Source of the DNA: an uncultured Frankiales bacterium | GTDB lineage: Bacteria; Actinomycetota; Actinomycetes; Mycobacteriales; SCTD01 | Reading direction: 5' to 3' | Assembly: GCA_946479905.1 (NCBI GenBank) | Contig: CAMLIA010000054.1 | Span: 1 to 21,600, forward strand | Length of the DNA: 21,600 nucleotides | In this document: piece by piece, positions 14,729 through 21,248 of the stretch | Layout: each line of letters opens with the position of its first letter | How positions within the stretch are numbered: position 1 is the first letter of the stretch | Notes under the pieces: generated by a model | What the model was told of the DNA's origin: nothing | Database searches by the model: none | The model's input: only the letters and a program-made list of their open reading frames with translations | Position numbers and translations under genes: made by a program

Positions 14729-16311
14729 ACCCGTCCACGGCGCTCGCCCGCACCCTCGTCGACGAGCTGGTGCGCAACGGGCTCACCGACGCCGTGCTCG
14801 CGCCGGGGTCCCGCTCGGCGCCGCTGGCCTTCGCCCTGCACGACGCGGACGTGCGGCTGCACGTGCGCATCGACGAGCGGTCGGCCGGGTTCCTGGCGCT
14901 CGGGCTCGCGAAGGCCTCCGGCCGCCCTGTGGCGGTCGTCACCACGTCCGGCACGGCGGCCGCCAACCTGCACCCGGCTGTCGTGGAGGCCTCCTACTCC
15001 GGCGTGCCGCTGCTCGTCCTCACGGCCGACCGGCCGCCGGAGCTGCGCGGCAACGGCGCCAACCAGACGATCGACCAGCTCAAGCTCTACGGCGACGCGG
15101 TGCGGATGTTCGCCGAGGTCGGGGTCGCGGAGGCCGGCCTCGAGGGCTACTGGCGAGGGCTGGTGTGTCGTGCGATGGCATGCGCAGCAGGCGATCTGGG
15201 ATCGGCTCCCGGTCCCGTCCACCTGAACCTCGCCTTCCGCGAGCCGCTCGTCCCGGATGGCGACGACGTGCCGGCCGGCCGGCCCGGGGGAGCCCCATGG
15301 ACGGTGCGGCTGCCGTCCCGTCCGGCGGTGGTCGCCGACGACCTGCCGGACCGCACGGTGGTCGTGCTGGGCGACGGGGCCGACCTCCACGCCCTGGAGC
15401 TCGCCGAGGCGCGCGGCTGGCCGGTGGTCGCCGAGCCGTCGGCAGGGGCCACCGGGCCGAACGTCGTGGACTGCGGCGAGCTGGTCGCCGCGTCGTGGGC
15501 GGACGCCCCTGACCGCGTGCTGGTCGTGGGCCGGCCGACGATCAGCCGCGCGATCGGCCGGCTCATCGCCGGCGCGCCGTCGGACGTGGTGGCCACCCGC
15601 GGCAGCTGGACCGACGCGCACCACCGGGCGACCCGGGTGCTGCCGGCGGTGCCGGCGGTGACGCGGCGCAGCGAGGGGTGGGTGGGGCCGTGGCTCGCGG
15701 CGGGCCGCGCGGTGCGGGCCGCCGTGGACCCGCTGCTCACCGAGCTCAGCGAGCCGTCGGCGGCGGTCGCCGTGGCGGCATCACCGGCACCGCTCGTCGT
15801 GGGCTCGAGCAAGCCGGTCCGTGACCTGCTGCTCGCCCCGGCCCGCAGCCGCGTGCTCGCGAACAGGGGCGCCGCAGGCATCGACGGCGTGCTGAGCACC
15901 GCCGTCGGCGCCGCACTGGCCTGGGGCGAGCACACCGTCGCCCTCGTCGGCGACCTGACCTTCCTGCACGACAGCAACGGACTGGTGCTCGGTCCCGAGG
16001 AGCCGCGACCGGACCTGACGGTGGTCGTCACCAACAACGACGGCGGCGCGATCTTCGGCCTGCTGGAGCAGGGCGCCCCCGAGCACGCGCGGGCGTTCGA
16101 GCGCGTCTTCGGCACGCCGCACGGGATGGACCTCGAGGCCCTCTGCGCCGCGAGCCGGACGTCGTACACCCTCGCCGGGACGCTCGACGAGCTGCGCAAG
16201 GCCCTCGAGCCCGGCACCGGCATCTTCGTCGTCGAGGTGCGCACCGACCGGCAGCAGGCGGTCGAGCTGGACCGCACGATTCGCGCCGCGGCCCGCGCCG
16301 CTCTGACCTGA
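14725..16311 (+). CDS. menD: SEPHCHC synthase MenD
   Basis: MenD is a thiamine-diphosphate enzyme that adds the succinyl-semialdehyde unit of 2-oxoglutarate to isochorismate, giving SEPHCHC. The 528-residue product has the three-domain ThDP layout. The N-terminal PYR domain has LAPGSRSAPLA (25-35) and the catalytic glutamate Glu51 in RIDERSAGFLALGLAK. The cofactor motif is GDLTF (Asp410) followed 26 residues later by NNDGG (437-441), the Mg/diphosphate site. The GTG start overlaps menC. The end faces the isochorismate synthase gene with only 5 bp between the stop codons. Confidence 0.95.
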   Translation: MNPSTALARTLVDELVRNGLTDAVLAPGSRSAPLAFALHDADVRLHVRIDERSAGFLALGLAKASGRPVAVVTTSGTAAANLHPAVVEASYSGVPLLVLTADRPPELRGNGANQTIDQLKLYGDAVRMFAEVGVAEAGLEGYWRGLVCRAMACAAGDLGSAPGPVHLNLAFREPLVPDGDDVPAGRPGGAPWTVRLPSRPAVVADDLPDRTVVVLGDGADLHALELAEARGWPVVAEPSAGATGPNVVDCGELVAASWADAPDRVLVVGRPTISRAIGRLIAGAPSDVVATRGSWTDAHHRATRVLPAVPAVTRRSEGWVGPWLAAGRAVRAAVDPLLTELSEPSAAVAVAASPAPLVVGSSKPVRDLLLAPARSRVLANRGAAGIDGVLSTAVGAALAWGEHTVALVGDLTFLHDSNGLVLGPEEPRPDLTVVVTNNDGGAIFGLLEQGAPEHARAFERVFGTPHGMDLEALCAASRTSYTLAGTLDELRKALEPGTGIFVVEVRTDRQQAVELDRTIRAAARAALT

Positions 16312-16322
16312 CGCGGTCAGGT
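16306..16322. terminator. Palindrome at the menD/menF convergent junction
   Basis: ACCTGAC-GCG-GTCAGGT is a perfect 7-bp stem with a 3-nt loop. The TGA of menD (16309-16311) and the TGA of the opposing gene (16317-16319) sit in its two arms. It could act as a short bidirectional terminator, though there is no T-run and the stem is short. Confidence 0.35.
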
Positions 16323-17543
16323 GGTGAGGGCGTCGCGCATGGGGACGAGCTTGGCGTTGGTCTCCGCCAGCTCGCGGGCGGGGTCGGAGCCGCCGACGAT
16401 GCCGCAGCCGGCGAACAGCCGCACCCGGTTGCCGTCCACCTCGCCGCAGCGCAGCGCGATGCCCCACTCGCCGTCGCCGGAGGCGTCGAGCCAGCCCACC
16501 GGCCCGGCGTAGCGCCCGCGGTCGAGACCCTCGATCTCGCGGATGATGTCGCGCGCCACGTCGGTCGGGGTCCCGCACACCGCCGCGGACGGGTGCAGCG
16601 AGGCGATCAGGTCGAGGGAGGAGGAGCCGTCCGAGACGATCCCGCGCACGTCGCTGGCGAGGTGGATGACGTTGGGCAGCTCCAGCACGAAGGGCGCCGC
16701 CGGCACGTCGATGGCGGAGCAGTGCGCCTCCAGCGCCTCGGCCACCGAGCGGAGGCCGTACCCGTGCTCCTCGATGTCCTTGATGGAGCGGGCGAGCACG
16801 TCGACCTGCCGGAGGTCCTTCGCCGCGTCCCCGCTCGGCCAGAAGGTGCCCGCCAGCACGCGGGAGGTCGCGATGCCGTCGCGCAGCCGGACGAGCATCT
16901 CCGGGGTCGCGCCCACCAGGCCGTCGACCGAGAAGGTCCAGCACTCCTGGTACTGCTCGGCGAGCCGGTGCAGCAGCCACCGCACGTCGACCGGCGACTC
17001 CGCGACCGCCTCCACGTCACGGGCGAGCACGACCTTGTCGACGGCTCCCGTCTCGATCCGCGCGACCGCCTCGGCGACGACGCCCATCCACTCCGGACCG
17101 CTGCGGGACCGGTCGGCGAAGCGCACCCCGCGCGGCTGCTGCGGCGCGACCGCGGCCTCGACGTCAGGGCGCTGCCCCACGTAGGTCAGCCAGGACTGCC
17201 CGTCGCGACGGCCGACGACGACCTCGGGCACCACGAGCACCGACGAGGACCGTGACGGGTCGAACGCGAACGAGCCGAAGGCGATGAGACCCGATCCCGG
17301 TACGCCGACCGCGTCGGTGACGCTCGCGCGCGCGACGAGCTCCGACCACCATCGCCTGGCCTGACCGAAGTGGTCGGCGCCGGTGAGCTCGAGACGTGCT
17401 GCCTCGCCCCAGCCGACCAGCCCGTCGCCGGCCGTGGTCCAGGCCAGCGCGCCGTCTGCCGGGAGCAGGTCGAGCAGCGCCGGCGCGTCCTCGAACGGCA
17501 CGCTGCAGACCTCGAGCAGGTCGAGCGATGCCGGGGACGCCAC
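16317..17543 (-). CDS. menF: Isochorismate synthase (MenF/EntC/DhbC family)
   Basis: This enzyme isomerises chorismate to isochorismate, the substrate of the adjacent MenD. From GTG 17543 it has 408 residues. The chorismate-binding domain fills the C-terminal two thirds: DKVVLARDV (Lys170, water-activating base), VGATPEMLVRL (Glu215, general acid), LAGTFWPSG, SLHPSAAVCGTP, GRYAGPVGW and FAGCGIVGGSDPARELAET near the end. The frame is open up to GTG 17591, which would add 16 residues, but GTG 17543 has TACCAT 6 nt upstream and leaves 80 bp to the divergent neighbour. Because the gene sits in a menaquinone locus with menD, MenF is preferred over a siderophore or salicylate role. Confidence 0.9.
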   Translation of the reverse strand: MASPASLDLLEVCSVPFEDAPALLDLLPADGALAWTTAGDGLVGWGEAARLELTGADHFGQARRWWSELVARASVTDAVGVPGSGLIAFGSFAFDPSRSSSVLVVPEVVVGRRDGQSWLTYVGQRPDVEAAVAPQQPRGVRFADRSRSGPEWMGVVAEAVARIETGAVDKVVLARDVEAVAESPVDVRWLLHRLAEQYQECWTFSVDGLVGATPEMLVRLRDGIATSRVLAGTFWPSGDAAKDLRQVDVLARSIKDIEEHGYGLRSVAEALEAHCSAIDVPAAPFVLELPNVIHLASDVRGIVSDGSSSLDLIASLHPSAAVCGTPTDVARDIIREIEGLDRGRYAGPVGWLDASGDGEWGIALRCGEVDGNRVRLFAGCGIVGGSDPARELAETNAKLVPMRDALTT

Positions 17544-17549
17544 GGGCTC

Positions 17550-17555
17550 ATGGTA
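17550..17555 (-). promoter_or_regulatory. Predicted -10 box (TACCAT) of the isochorismate synthase gene
   Basis: TACCAT on the minus strand fits TANNNT and lies 6 nt before GTG 17543, predicting a leaderless mRNA. No Shine-Dalgarno sequence is seen before this codon. The -35 is unclear. Confidence 0.42.
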
Positions 17556-17623
17556 GGCGGGGGCCTTGCCCTCAGGCGGGAAGAGGCGCACTCTCGAGGC
17601 AGAGCCGACTACGGGAGGTCACC

Positions 17624-17920
17624 ATGCACGCACCCGCCGCTCTTCACCTCGAGGCGCTGCACCTCGACGAGGTCCACCCGATGGATGCCACGCTGGCCGT
17701 CCTCACCGCCGCCCTCGGCGCCGCCGGACTGCTGCTCGTGCTGGCCGACGCCGACATCGCCGGCGCTGTGGCGGGCGCGGTCGGGGTGCTGACCGGCCTG
17801 TGGGGCCAGCTCGTCAGCCGGACCCGACCCGAGCGCTTCCTCGACGTCATCGGCATCGGTGCCGCCGCCGTCGCGTTCGCCCTCGGCATGGCCTACGCGG
17901 GCATCAACTTCAGCGGGTAG
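17624..17920 (+). CDS. Small two-span membrane protein of unknown function
   Basis: This 98-residue protein has a short N-terminal part with four histidines and several acidic residues (MHAPAALHLEALHLDEVHP), then two hydrophobic segments, about residues 24-42 and 75-93. The first continues into a small-residue stretch (DIAGAVAGAVGVLTG), and a polar loop, GQLVSRTRPERFLD, joins the two. The ATG at 17624 follows GGGAGG by 5 nt. A second ATG at 17681 has GAGG 8 nt upstream and would remove the His-rich part, leaving 79 residues. I do not recognise a named family. Its stop directly abuts the stop of the opposing flavodoxin-like gene. Confidence 0.7.
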   Translation: MHAPAALHLEALHLDEVHPMDATLAVLTAALGAAGLLLVLADADIAGAVAGAVGVLTGLWGQLVSRTRPERFLDVIGIGAAAVAFALGMAYAGINFSG

Positions 17921-18634
17921 TCAGCGGTACTCGGGGTTCGGGTAGTCGAAGCGGCACCCGGCATCCCACTCCGACCGCTGGTTGCCGTGGGCCGGGATGC
18001 CGCCGGCGTCCTTCAGCAGGCGCGCCAGGTGCAGCAGGTTCCACGTCATGAACGTGGTGTTCCGGTTCGTGAAGTCGTTGTCGAGGCCGACGCCGGTCCC
18101 GTTCACCTCGTCGCCGTACGACGGTCCGGGTCCGGCCTCGCCGATCCAGCCGGCGTCCGCCTGCGGCGGGATCGTGTAGCCCAGGTGCTGCAGCGAGTAG
18201 AGGACGTTCATCGCCACGTGCTTGATCCCGTCCTCGTTGCCCGTGACGAGGCAGCCCGCGACGCGGCCGTAGTACGCGTACTGGCCGCGCTCGTTGAGGA
18301 TGCTGCTCGACCCGTAGAGCCGCTCCACCACGCGGGTGCACACCGAGCTCTTGTCGCCGAGCCAGATCGGCGTCGCGAGCACCAGGATGTCCGCTGCCAT
18401 CACCTTCGCCTGCACTGACGGCCAGTCGTCGCGGGCCCACCCGTGCTCGGTCATGTCCGGGTAGACGCCGAACGCGGTCTCGACGTCGACGGCCCGCACC
18501 TGGTCGACGGTGACGCCCTGCTGCTCCATGACCGCGACCGACCGGTCGACGAGCAGCTGGGTGTGCGACGGCTCCGGCGACCGCTTCAGCGTGCAGTTGA
18601 CGTAGATCGCCCGGAGGTCGCTGTAGTCGGTCAT
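17921..18634 (-). CDS. Flavodoxin-like NAD(P)H-dependent FMN oxidoreductase
   Basis: The 237-residue protein has the flavodoxin-like fold of the NADPH-dependent FMN reductase group. The first strand and phosphate loop are IYVNCTLKRSPEPSHTQLL, the central strand LVLATPIWLGDKSSVCTRVV gives the isoalloxazine-binding segment, and YYGRVAGCLVTGNEDGIKH follows as in this family. It probably reduces quinones or another small electron acceptor in the cytoplasm; the real substrate is unknown. The ATG at 18634 has AGGA 9 nt upstream. The reading frame stays open for about 2 kb upstream, antisense to ubiE and the reductase gene, but that part is not coding. Its location in a quinone locus is suggestive only. 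Confidence 0.85.
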   Translation of the reverse strand: MTDYSDLRAIYVNCTLKRSPEPSHTQLLVDRSVAVMEQQGVTVDQVRAVDVETAFGVYPDMTEHGWARDDWPSVQAKVMAADILVLATPIWLGDKSSVCTRVVERLYGSSSILNERGQYAYYGRVAGCLVTGNEDGIKHVAMNVLYSLQHLGYTIPPQADAGWIGEAGPGPSYGDEVNGTGVGLDNDFTNRNTTFMTWNLLHLARLLKDAGGIPAHGNQRSEWDAGCRFDYPNPEYR

Positions 18635-18703
18635 GAGCTGTGATCCTGCTCCCGCTTCCCCCTGGCGGCGAGTGACGATCCGCGAACGCGGTTTGATGGA
18701 CCC

Positions 18704-19384
18704 ATGCGCGCCTCTCTCGACAAGGACCCTGCCGAGGTCGCGGCGATGTTCGACGAGGTGGCTCCGCGGTACGACCTCACCAACGCGGTGCTGTCGCTGG
18801 GCCAGGACCGGGGCTGGCGCACGGCAGTGGCGCGGGCGCTCGACCTGAGGCCCGGGCAGCGGGTGCTGGACCTCGCGGCGGGGACGGCGACGTCCAGCGC
18901 TGCGCTCGCCAAGAGCGGCGCGACGGTCGTGGGCTGCGACTTCTCGCTCGGCATGCTGCGGCAGGGGATCGGCAAGGGCGTCGACCTGGTGGCGGGGGAT
19001 GCGCTGCGGCTGCCGTTCGCCGACGCGTCCTTCGACGCCGTGACGATCTCCTTCGGGCTGCGCAACGTGGCGTCGGCCCTCGACGGCCTGCGCGAGATGC
19101 GCCGGGTGACCAGGCCCGGGGGACGGCTGGTCGTCTGCGAGTTCAGCCACCCGACGTGGCGGCCGTTCCGCACGGTCTACGTCGAGTACCTCATGAAGGC
19201 GCTGCCGGCCGTCGCGACGCGGGTCTCGAGCGACCCTGCGGCCTACGTCTACCTGGCCGAGTCGATCCGGGCCTGGCCCGACCAGCCCGCGCTGGCCGCC
19301 GTGATCGAGGAGGCCGGCTGGACAGGCGTCGAGTGGCGGGACCTGACGGGCGGCATCGTCGCCCTCCACCGCGCCACCCGCTGA
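18704..19384 (+). CDS. ubiE: Demethylmenaquinone methyltransferase UbiE/MenG
   Basis: This 226-residue SAM-dependent methyltransferase carries out the last ring step, methylating demethylmenaquinone to menaquinone. UbiE/MenG markers are [20 protein letters not shown] (15-34), the SAM motif [10 protein letters not shown] (54-62), [10 protein letters not shown], the signature ISFGLRNV, and the [12 protein letters not shown] motif. The length is normal for the family. The ATG has no good ribosome site; TTTGAT lies 6 nt upstream, a weak -10 match that would again give a leaderless mRNA. The last codons (VALHRATR, stop) are repeated in frame about 120 bp further on, see the repeat entry. A separate promoter serves the next gene. 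Confidence 0.95.
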   Translation: MRASLDKDPAEVAAMFDEVAPRYDLTNAVLSLGQDRGWRTAVARALDLRPGQRVLDLAAGTATSSAALAKSGATVVGCDFSLGMLRQGIGKGVDLVAGDALRLPFADASFDAVTISFGLRNVASALDGLREMRRVTRPGGRLVVCEFSHPTWRPFRTVYVEYLMKALPAVATRVSSDPAAYVYLAESIRAWPDQPALAAVIEEAGWTGVEWRDLTGGIVALHRATR

Positions 19385-19504
19385 CCGCCCACGACTGCGC
19401 GATCTTCGTCGGGTTGTCGCGCCAGGCGTCGTACGACGACAAGGCGGCGAAGATCGTCGCCCGCGAGCCCGGCCCTGGTGCGGGTCGCCCTCCACCGCGC
19501 CACC
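19358..19504 (+). repeat. 21-bp direct repeat of the ubiE 3' end, copies at 19358-19378 and 19484-19504
   Basis: The two copies are identical over 21 bp and lie 126 bp apart, an exact multiple of three. The first encodes the C-terminal VALHRAT of UbiE followed by R and TGA. The second, in the same frame, encodes VALHRAT followed by R and TAA. The intervening 105 bp contain the hairpin at 19400-19456. This looks like an insertion with duplication of the gene end, or a tandem duplication that later diverged. Confidence 0.7.
19400..19456. repeat. Long imperfect hairpin between the two ubiE-end repeats
   Basis: Arms 19400-19419 and 19437-19456 pair at 17 of 20 positions (one of the three mismatches is a possible G-U wobble) around a 17-nt loop. 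The outer half is CGATCTTCG with CGAAGATCG, the inner half TTGTCG with CGACAA. It starts 15 bp after the ubiE stop. It may terminate ubiE transcription, or be a palindromic mobile element (REP or MITE type). No T-run follows either arm. Confidence 0.6.
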
Positions 19505-19520
19505 AGGTAACGGCCCCCGG

Positions 19521-19526
19521 TAGACT
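19521..19526 (+). promoter_or_regulatory. Predicted -10 box (TAGACT) of the reductase-nuo unit
   Basis: TAGACT fits TANNNT well and predicts a transcription start near 19533, which leaves a leader of about 38 nt with GAGAGGGGA before the GTG. The -35 region, about 19498-19503, is poor. The Rex-type operator begins about 4 nt after the predicted start site. Confidence 0.5.
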
Positions 19527-19536
19527 CGTGAGCCGC

Positions 19537-19554
19537 TCGTGAAAACTTTCACAA
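19537..19554. promoter_or_regulatory. Rex-type redox operator (TCGTGAA-AACT-TTCACAA)
   Basis: The 18-bp site matches the known Rex operator pattern TTGTGAA-N4-TTCACAA at 13 of 14 fixed positions; only the second base differs. Rex is the NADH/NAD+-sensing repressor of actinobacteria and firmicutes, and in Streptomyces coelicolor it is known to control cydABCD and nuo genes. The site lies just downstream of a predicted -10 box and 16 bp before the start codon of the reductase gene, a natural position for repression by blocking initiation. The rex gene itself is not in the window. Confidence 0.68.
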
Positions 19555-19570
19555 GCGAGAGGGGAAGCTC

Positions 19571-20830
19571 GTGGCCGCGCAGCAGGACGCCGACGTCATC
19601 GTCGTCGGCGCCGGGCCCGGTGGCAGCGCCGCGGCCCACGCGCTCGCCCAGTCCGGGCTCGACGTGCTGCTGCTGGAGAAGACGGCCTTCCCGCGCGAGA
19701 AGGTCTGCGGCGACGGCCTGACGCCGCGCGCCGTCAAGACGCTCGTCGACATGGGCATCGACACCTCCGAGGCCAACGGCTTCATCCGCAACCGCGGGCT
19801 GCGCATCCTCGGCGGCGGCGTGAAGCTGGAGCTGCCCTGGCCCGAGCTCGCGTCGTACCCCGACTACGGGCTGGTACGACCCCGGCTGGACTTCGACGAC
19901 CTGCTCGCGCAGCACGCGCAGAAGGCCGGCGCCCGGCTGCAGGTGCTCACCAACGTGAGCGGCCCGGTCGTGGAGCACGGCCGCGTCGTGGGCGTGACCG
20001 CCAAGGTGGGCCCGGAGAAGACCGAGCAGACCTACCGGGCGCCCCTCGTCGTCGCGGCGGACGGGGTGAGCGCCCGGCTGGCGATCGCGCGCGGCATCGA
20101 CAAGCGCGACGACCGGCCGATGGGCGTGGCGGTGCGGCGCTACTACGAGAGCCCCCGGCACGACGACGACATGCTCGAGTCCTGGCTGGAGCTGCGCACG
20201 CCCGAGGGCGACCTGCTCCCGGGCTACGGCTGGGTCTTCGGCGTCGGCGACGGCACGAGCAACGTCGGCCTCGGCATCCTCAACACCACCAAGGCCTGGC
20301 AGGACACCAACTACCGCGACCTCATGAAGCGGTGGACCTCGTCGATGCCCGCCGAGTGGCAGTTCGACGAGGAGCACGCGCGCGGGCCGATCCGCGGAGC
20401 GGCGCTGCCCATGGGCTTCAACCGGCAGCCGCACTACCAGGACGGGATGCTGCTGATCGGTGACGCCGCCGGTGCGGTGAACCCGTTCAACGGCGAGGGC
20501 ATCGCCTACGCGATGGAGTCCGGCAGGCTCGCGGCCGAGGTCGTCGTCCAAGCCCTGGCCCGTCCCGAGGGACCGCAGCGCGAGCACGCGCTGCTCGCCT
20601 ACCCGGCCGCGATGAAGGCGACCTACGGCGGCTACTACACGCTGGGGCGGGTCTTCGTCGGCCTGATCGGCAACCCCGGCGTGATGAAGGTCGCCACGAA
20701 GTACGGCCTCCCGCGGCCGCTGCTCATGAAGTTCACGCTCAAGCTGCTCGCGAACCTCACGGACCCGCGCGGCGGCGACGCGCTCGACCGCGTCATCAAC
20801 GGGCTCGTGAAGGTCGCCCCCGCGGCCTGA
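19571..20830 (+). CDS. Geranylgeranyl reductase family FAD protein (MenJ-like)
   Basis: This 419-residue flavoprotein belongs to the geranylgeranyl reductase family. The FAD motif GAGPGG is at residues 13-18 with the ribose-binding Glu36 (LLLEK), the family motif FPREKVCGDGL is at 40-50, and the second FAD motif is GDAAGAVNPFNGEGIAYAME from about 297. In mycobacteria MenJ reduces one isoprene unit of the menaquinone side chain, and its gene is near ubiE as here. A role in saturating polyprenyl or archaeal-type lipids is the main alternative. The GTG start has GAGAGGGGA upstream. The promoter region carries a Rex-type operator. It precedes nuoA by 50 bp and may be co-transcribed with the Complex I genes. 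Confidence 0.88.
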   Translation: MAAQQDADVIVVGAGPGGSAAAHALAQSGLDVLLLEKTAFPREKVCGDGLTPRAVKTLVDMGIDTSEANGFIRNRGLRILGGGVKLELPWPELASYPDYGLVRPRLDFDDLLAQHAQKAGARLQVLTNVSGPVVEHGRVVGVTAKVGPEKTEQTYRAPLVVAADGVSARLAIARGIDKRDDRPMGVAVRRYYESPRHDDDMLESWLELRTPEGDLLPGYGWVFGVGDGTSNVGLGILNTTKAWQDTNYRDLMKRWTSSMPAEWQFDEEHARGPIRGAALPMGFNRQPHYQDGMLLIGDAAGAVNPFNGEGIAYAMESGRLAAEVVVQALARPEGPQREHALLAYPAAMKATYGGYYTLGRVFVGLIGNPGVMKVATKYGLPRPLLMKFTLKLLANLTDPRGGDALDRVINGLVKVAPAA

Positions 20831-20848
20831 GCACCCCTGCTGGACCCC

Positions 20849-20854
20849 TAGGCT
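20849..20854 (+). promoter_or_regulatory. Possible -10 box (TAGGCT) before nuoA
   Basis: TAGGCT fits TANNNT and lies in the 50-bp gap between the reductase gene and nuoA, 26 nt before the GTG. A transcript from here would keep the AGGAG ribosome site. The -35 is weak, so nuoA may have its own promoter in addition to read-through from upstream. Confidence 0.35.
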
Positions 20855-20880
20855 GGCCCCGGACCGAGAGGAGATCAGAA

Positions 20881-21243
20881 GTGCTGCAGTGGTACCTGCC
20901 GGTCATCGTGCTGTTCGTGCTCGCCTTCGGCTTCGCAGCGTTCTCGGTCGTGGCCGCGACCTTCACCGGCCCGAAGCGGTACAACCGCGCCAAGTACGAC
21001 GCCTACGAGTGCGGGATCGAGCCGACCCCGCAGCCGATGGGTGGCGGCCGGTTCCCGATCAAGTTCTACCTGACGGCGATGCTGTTCATCGTCTTCGACA
21101 TCGAGATCATCTTCCTGTACCCGTGGGCCGTGGCCTTCGGCAAACTGGGCGTCTTCGGCCTGGTCGAGATGGTCCTGTTCATCGCCACGGTCTTCGTCGC
21201 GTACGCCTACGTCTGGCGCCGCGGCGGGTTGGAGTGGGACTGA
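20881..21243 (+). CDS. nuoA: NADH-quinone oxidoreductase subunit A
   Basis: NuoA is a small membrane subunit of Complex I at the junction between the quinone site and the proton-pumping arm. The 120-residue protein has three membrane segments (about 5-27, 61-82 and 88-110). The hallmark loop is YDAYECGIEP with the conserved cysteine at residue 45, then RFPIKFYLTAMLFIVFDIEI. The GTG start lies 7 nt after AGGAG. The nuoB gene begins 5 bp after the stop, so this is the front of a nuo operon. Confidence 0.96.
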   Translation: MLQWYLPVIVLFVLAFGFAAFSVVAATFTGPKRYNRAKYDAYECGIEPTPQPMGGGRFPIKFYLTAMLFIVFDIEIIFLYPWAVAFGKLGVFGLVEMVLFIATVFVAYAYVWRRGGLEWD

Positions 21244-21248
21244 TCTAG

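Noticed and set aside
19191..19442. 83-codon minus-strand frame covering the hairpin after ubiE
   Set aside because: Only its first ~25 residues look protein-like; the rest is antisense to ubiE, and no ribosome site is seen. Kept as an observation about the repeat, not as a gene.
18635..20587. Long open frame on the minus strand continuing upstream of the flavodoxin-like gene
   Set aside because: It is antisense to ubiE and the reductase gene, has low-complexity Arg/Gly/Val/Asp composition, and the real start with a ribosome site is at 18634. Such shadows are usual at this GC content.
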